From positions 124,001-188,000 of the forward strand of contig NZ_ADFR01000003.1 of NCBI RefSeq assembly GCF_000177375.1: DNA of 64,000 nt, in the 5' to 3' direction. Each line of letters starts with the position of its first letter. Position 1 is the stretch's first letter. The notes below the pieces were generated by a model. It searched no databases, was not told the DNA's origin, and was given only the letters and a program-made list of their open reading frames with translations. The DNA is from Bulleidia extructa W1219 (GTDB taxonomy: Bacteria; Bacillota_I; Bacilli_A; Erysipelotrichales; Erysipelotrichaceae). The position numbers and the translations under genes were made by a program. Positions 60,980-64,000 of the stretch are shown here, piece after piece.

Positions 60980-61581
60980 AAGCTCTCTTATTTGGTGGTG
61001 CTTTTAATCCTGTTACCAGAGCTCATGTGGAATTGGCGCAGTTAGCTTTAGAAAAAACAGGAAGGGAATGTGTCATTTTCTTACCAAGTCAAAGTCATTA
61101 TATTGAAAAAGATGAACAAAAAAATTATGCCTTAAGTGAAAAACAGCGGCTATACTTGCTTAAAAAATGCCAAGAAAGTCGTCCTTGGATGAAAGTATCT
61201 CATTATGATTTAGATCAAGAGAGTCAACCTCGCACGTATCAAAGTCTTCAAGCGATGAAAAAAGAGGGATATGATTGCGCTTTGTTGATGGGGGATGATC
61301 AATTTCTAAAAATGGAAAGTACTTGGTTGTATGGAGAAAATATTGCCAAAGAATTTGGTATTGTTTGTTTGGAAAGAGAAAAAAAGGTGTTGGAAGAAGT
61401 TAAAAAGCATCCTTTCTTGATGAAATTAATGCCTTATGTGCAAGTGATTGTTAGCCCTGGTTGGTCAAGGACGGTTTCATCAAGTCAGATACGTTTTTGG
61501 CTTCAAGATATGGATAGTTATAAAGAGGAATTGGAAAAGGTGTTGCCTTTTTCTTTAGCGGTATTACAGGAGGTTTTATGA
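60976..61581 (+). CDS. nadD: Nicotinate-nucleotide adenylyltransferase
   Basis: This 201-residue nucleotidyltransferase has FGGAFNPVTRAHVELAQLAL near residues 6-25, with the T/HxGH motif present as TRAH (Ala for Gly), a GDDQFLKMESTW motif near 106-117 and the C-terminal TVSSSQIRFWL near 168-178 (ISSTxIR-like). It makes nicotinate adenine dinucleotide. It is more divergent than usual NadD, but operon position between pncB and nadE makes the role secure. It overlaps both neighbours by four bases. Confidence 0.9.
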   Translation: MKALLFGGAFNPVTRAHVELAQLALEKTGRECVIFLPSQSHYIEKDEQKNYALSEKQRLYLLKKCQESRPWMKVSHYDLDQESQPRTYQSLQAMKKEGYDCALLMGDDQFLKMESTWLYGENIAKEFGIVCLEREKKVLEEVKKHPFLMKLMPYVQVIVSPGWSRTVSSSQIRFWLQDMDSYKEELEKVLPFSLAVLQEVL

Positions 61582-63506
61582 AAAATCCTTTTATCAAAGT
61601 AGCCAGTGTTTCTTTAGAAACAGTTTTGGGAAATGTGATGGAAAATGTGATCCAAATAAAACAGTCTTTGGCAGAAACCGATGCTAAAATAGTTGTCTTT
61701 CCGGAACTTAGTTTAACAGGATATAGCTTGGGAGATTTATTTTATCAAGATAGTTTATTACAAGAAGTGGTGAATGGATTGCAGGAATTAAAGAGTGTTA
61801 GCCGAGGTTATCCTCATCAGTTAGTGGTGGTCGGAGCTCCTTTGGTACAAAAAAACCGTTTGTATAATACCGCTGTCTTTATTCAAAATGGGCAGTATCG
61901 ACTAGTGGTTCCCAAAAGCTTTTTACCAAATTATCATGAATTCTATGAAGGTCGTTGGTTTGATAGTGGTCGTTGGATCGATTGGGATTTGATCCAAATC
62001 GGGAAAGAGGAAGTAGCCTTTGGGACAAAGTATTTATTGGCATACGAAGACATCAAGATCGGTTGTGAAATTTGTGAAGATCTTTGGGTCACCAATCGTC
62101 CTTCCAATGCTTTAGTAGACAATGGGGCGAATGTGGTTGTAAACTTATCCGCTTCCAATGAAATAATTGGAAAAGAGGAGTATCGCCGTAATTTAGTTCT
62201 TCAACAAAGTGCTGTTGGAAATTGTGCCTATATTTATGCTTCAAGCGGGTTGGGGGAAAGTAGTACCGATCTTGTTTTTTCGGGTCATTGTATCATTGCC
62301 AGTCTTGGTCATTTGTTAAAAGAATCTATTTGGCCAACCAAGAGAACTATTTTAGAAGGTATTGTCGATATAGAACAAATCCAAGCAAGCCGTCGCAGTC
62401 AAAATACTTTTGACAATAAGCGCATTTATCGCTCTATTCCGGTGGATTTTAAGCAAACAGAACAAACAGTAGAGGAACTGGTTTCTTTCTTACGAGAAAA
62501 TCACTATGAAATAGATCCACTTCCATTTGTTCCAACAGAGTTGGAAGAACGTTTGGCTAGAAGTCATGCCATCTTACAAATCCAATCCCGCGGTTTATAT
62601 CAGCGCTATCGGTCAACGGGTTTAAAGACGGCCGTCATCGGGATTTCAGGTGGCTTGGATAGTACTTTGGCTTTGTTGGTATTGCATGAAACCAAAAAAT
62701 TATATCCTGATTTAAGAATTATTGGAGTCACCATGCCATCAGCCGGTAATACCACAAACGATACTTATCAAAATGCTTTGGCTTTGATGAATGCTTTGTC
62801 TATTGAGATAAGAGAGATTCCTATTCAGGCAATGGTTCAAGAACACTTAAAAGCGATTGGTCATCCGGATGGTTATCAAGGCAAGAAAGATACGACATAC
62901 GAAAATGCACAGGCCAGAATGAGGACGTATTTATTGATGGATATAGCGAATCAAGAAAATGGTCTGGTGATTGGGACGGGAGATCTTTCCGAATTAGCTT
63001 TGGGTTGGTGTACGTATAATGGAGATCACATGTCCATGTATGGTGTTAATAGTTCAATTCCAAAGACCTTAGTAAAATATCTATGTGAATCCTACGCATT
63101 GGAAAGTGAAAATAAAGCTTTGACCGATGTGTTGTATAAAATTGTGAATACTCCTATATCACCGGAATTAACACCAAATAAAGATGGGGAAATAGTACAA
63201 AAAACAGAAGAAACCATTGGTAAGTATGATTTGAATGATTTCTTCTTATACCATATCATTCGTTTTGGAAGTGGTGTTAAAAAAATGCTGGTTTTGGCTT
63301 TATTAGCCTATCCGACACAAAGTAAAAAGGAAATCAAGATTGCTTTAAGAAGATTCTTAACACGGTTTTTCAGTCAACAATTTAAGCGCTCTTGTTTGCC
63401 GGACGGGCCGAAGGTTGGCACGATTTCTTTATCACCAAGAGGTGATTGGCGTATGCCAAGTGATGTTGACGCTCAACTTTGGCTAAAGGAATTGGATCGG
63501 TTATAA
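61578..63506 (+). CDS. nadE: Glutamine-dependent NAD synthetase
   Basis: This 642-residue enzyme joins an N-terminal nitrilase-type glutaminase domain (FPELSLTGYSLGDLF with Glu near 48, PKSFLPNYHEFYE with Lys near 113, GCEICEDLWV with Cys near 160) to a C-terminal ATP pyrophosphatase synthetase domain (VIGISGGLDSTLALLVLHE near 352-370, TGDLSELALGW near 467-477). It amidates nicotinate adenine dinucleotide to NAD using glutamine-derived ammonia. It closes the salvage operon, overlapping nadD by four bases. Confidence 0.96.
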   Translation: MKNPFIKVASVSLETVLGNVMENVIQIKQSLAETDAKIVVFPELSLTGYSLGDLFYQDSLLQEVVNGLQELKSVSRGYPHQLVVVGAPLVQKNRLYNTAVFIQNGQYRLVVPKSFLPNYHEFYEGRWFDSGRWIDWDLIQIGKEEVAFGTKYLLAYEDIKIGCEICEDLWVTNRPSNALVDNGANVVVNLSASNEIIGKEEYRRNLVLQQSAVGNCAYIYASSGLGESSTDLVFSGHCIIASLGHLLKESIWPTKRTILEGIVDIEQIQASRRSQNTFDNKRIYRSIPVDFKQTEQTVEELVSFLRENHYEIDPLPFVPTELEERLARSHAILQIQSRGLYQRYRSTGLKTAVIGISGGLDSTLALLVLHETKKLYPDLRIIGVTMPSAGNTTNDTYQNALALMNALSIEIREIPIQAMVQEHLKAIGHPDGYQGKKDTTYENAQARMRTYLLMDIANQENGLVIGTGDLSELALGWCTYNGDHMSMYGVNSSIPKTLVKYLCESYALESENKALTDVLYKIVNTPISPELTPNKDGEIVQKTEETIGKYDLNDFFLYHIIRFGSGVKKMLVLALLAYPTQSKKEIKIALRRFLTRFFSQQFKRSCLPDGPKVGTISLSPRGDWRMPSDVDAQLWLKELDRL

Positions 63507-63570
63507 AAGAAAAAAGTAGAAGTTATCCTTAAAAATTTTTTTCTGACTAGTCAAACAAGCTAAAATCTGG

Positions 63571-63576
63571 TAAAGT
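63571..63576 (+). promoter_or_regulatory. -10 box of the uracil permease leader
   Basis: TAAAGT preceded by TG-G (extended -10 form). The predicted start of transcription falls just before the PyrR-type site. Confidence 0.35.
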
Positions 63577-63585
63577 ACTGGTGGG

Positions 63586-63617
63586 TCCTTTAAATTGACA
63601 CGAGAGGTCAGTAAGGA
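63586..63617 (+). promoter_or_regulatory. PyrR-type binding loop (anti-antiterminator)
   Basis: The arms TCCTT / AAGGA and TGAC / GTCA enclose the conserved purine-rich loop ACGAGAG, as in the PyrR sites of Bacillus pyr leaders. Binding of PyrR with UMP would favour the terminator that follows. Confidence 0.78.
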
Positions 63618-63640
63618 AAATGAAAAGAATGTCATTTATA

Positions 63641-63667
63641 GTGGCCTGAATAGGGCCACTTTTTTTA
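63641..63667 (+). terminator. Attenuator terminator before the uracil permease gene
   Basis: GTGGCC / GGCCAC with a seven-base loop and a seven-T tail, 24 bases after the PyrR-type site and 20 before the ATG. Confidence 0.82.
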
Positions 63668-63686
63668 GGGCCAAAAAGGAGGAAAG

Positions 63687-64000
63687 ATGAAAGAAAATAA
63701 TGAGATGATCTTGGATGTGCGAGATAAGCCGGAAGTGTCAAAATGGTTTTTCTTAAGTTTCCAACACGTTTTTGCGATGTTTGGGGCAACGATTTTAGTG
63801 CCTATTTTAACCGGTTTTCCGGTTTCGGTGGCGTTATTTGCTTCGGGTCTTGGAACGATTATTTATTCCTTTATAACACAATTCAAAGTGCCGGTTTATT
63901 TGGGAAGTAGTTTTGCTTATATTGCGGCTGTTCAAATTGCAATTAAAGCTATGGGTGGTGCTAAGGACGCGGCTCTTTCAGGACTGTTTTTAGTCGGTCT
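63687..64000 (+). CDS. uraA: Uracil permease (NCS2 family), 5' part
   Basis: The frame from the ATG at 63687 (AGGAGG upstream) is open to the window end, 104 residues. It begins with a short polar N-terminus, then KWFFLSFQHVFAMFGATIL near residues 18-36, VPILTGFPVSVALFASGLG and YLGSSFAYIAAVQIAIKAMG, the QHxxAMFGAT and GSSFAYI motifs of UraA/PyrP uracil:proton symporters. The PyrR-type attenuator directly upstream supports uracil rather than xanthine as substrate. The rest of the gene lies outside the window. Confidence 0.92.
   Translation, partial: MKENNEMILDVRDKPEVSKWFFLSFQHVFAMFGATILVPILTGFPVSVALFASGLGTIIYSFITQFKVPVYLGSSFAYIAAVQIAIKAMGGAKDAALSGLFLVG

Overview
This window comes from a low-GC Gram-positive bacterium (Firmicutes/Bacillota). 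The evidence is strong AGGAGG-type ribosome binding sites, an hrcA-grpE-dnaK-dnaJ-clpB locus with CIRCE operators, a PyrR-type attenuator, lipoboxes, and a surface protein with a sorting-like tail. The gene mix (paired FeoA with FeoB, NrtR-led NAD salvage, GlgC plus GlgD, NupABC-type nucleoside import) would suit an Erysipelotrichia-like lineage, but that placement is inference. No rRNA, complete insertion sequence or CRISPR array was seen.

Layout. 1-1.2 kb: end of a diacylglycerol-kinase-like gene, a 45-residue lipoprotein and tRNA-Arg(CCG). 1.2-5.1 kb: an iron-complex ABC importer (permease, ATPase, binding lipoprotein) with a translationally coupled methyltransferase. 5.1-13.1 kb: accessory segment with a membrane HTH regulator, a DUF4241-like protein, a NERD protein, a helical protein whose gene carries a candidate -1 frameshift signal, a TPR protein, a broken gene and a 586-residue protein with a restriction-endonuclease-like motif. 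13.3-19.7 kb: 23S rRNA m5U methyltransferase and a nucleoside ABC importer. 19.8-22.6 kb: PanE-like oxidoreductase and M32 carboxypeptidase. 22.8-32.9 kb: glycogen operon glgB-glgP-glgC-glgD-glgA plus a GH13 hydrolase. 33.1-36.5 kb: sirtuin, membrane GDPD, DegV protein. 36.6-39.6 kb: feoA-feoA-feoB. 39.6-42 kb: RNase J and peptide deformylase on the minus strand. 42.1-45.3 kb: ftsW-rsmD-coaD-oxidoreductase, each gene overlapping the next by four bases. 45.4-48.2 kb: an unknown protein, a DUF3137-like protein, LemA and a HAD protein. 48.2-55.5 kb: the HrcA heat-shock regulon. 55.6-57.9 kb: a membrane protein and a surface protein. 58-63.5 kb: NAD salvage operon nrtR-pncA-pncB-nadD-nadE, also joined by four-base overlaps. 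63.6 kb to the end: PyrR-type attenuator and the start of a uracil permease gene.

The most interesting signals are these. (1) The two iron-uptake operons, 35 kb apart, share one promoter layout: a -10 of TAGACT followed by GTTAG-N6-CTAAC. (2) The accessory segment holds an A AAA AAG slippery heptamer, an 8-base spacer and a perfect 9-bp hairpin exactly where two overlapping frames join. (3) Three genes without a Shine-Dalgarno have a -10 box exactly six bases before the ATG, which suggests leaderless mRNAs. (4) The hrcA promoter has two CIRCE-like sites. (5) clpB has a strong internal start. (6) A palindrome in the nrtR leader is a candidate NrtR operator.
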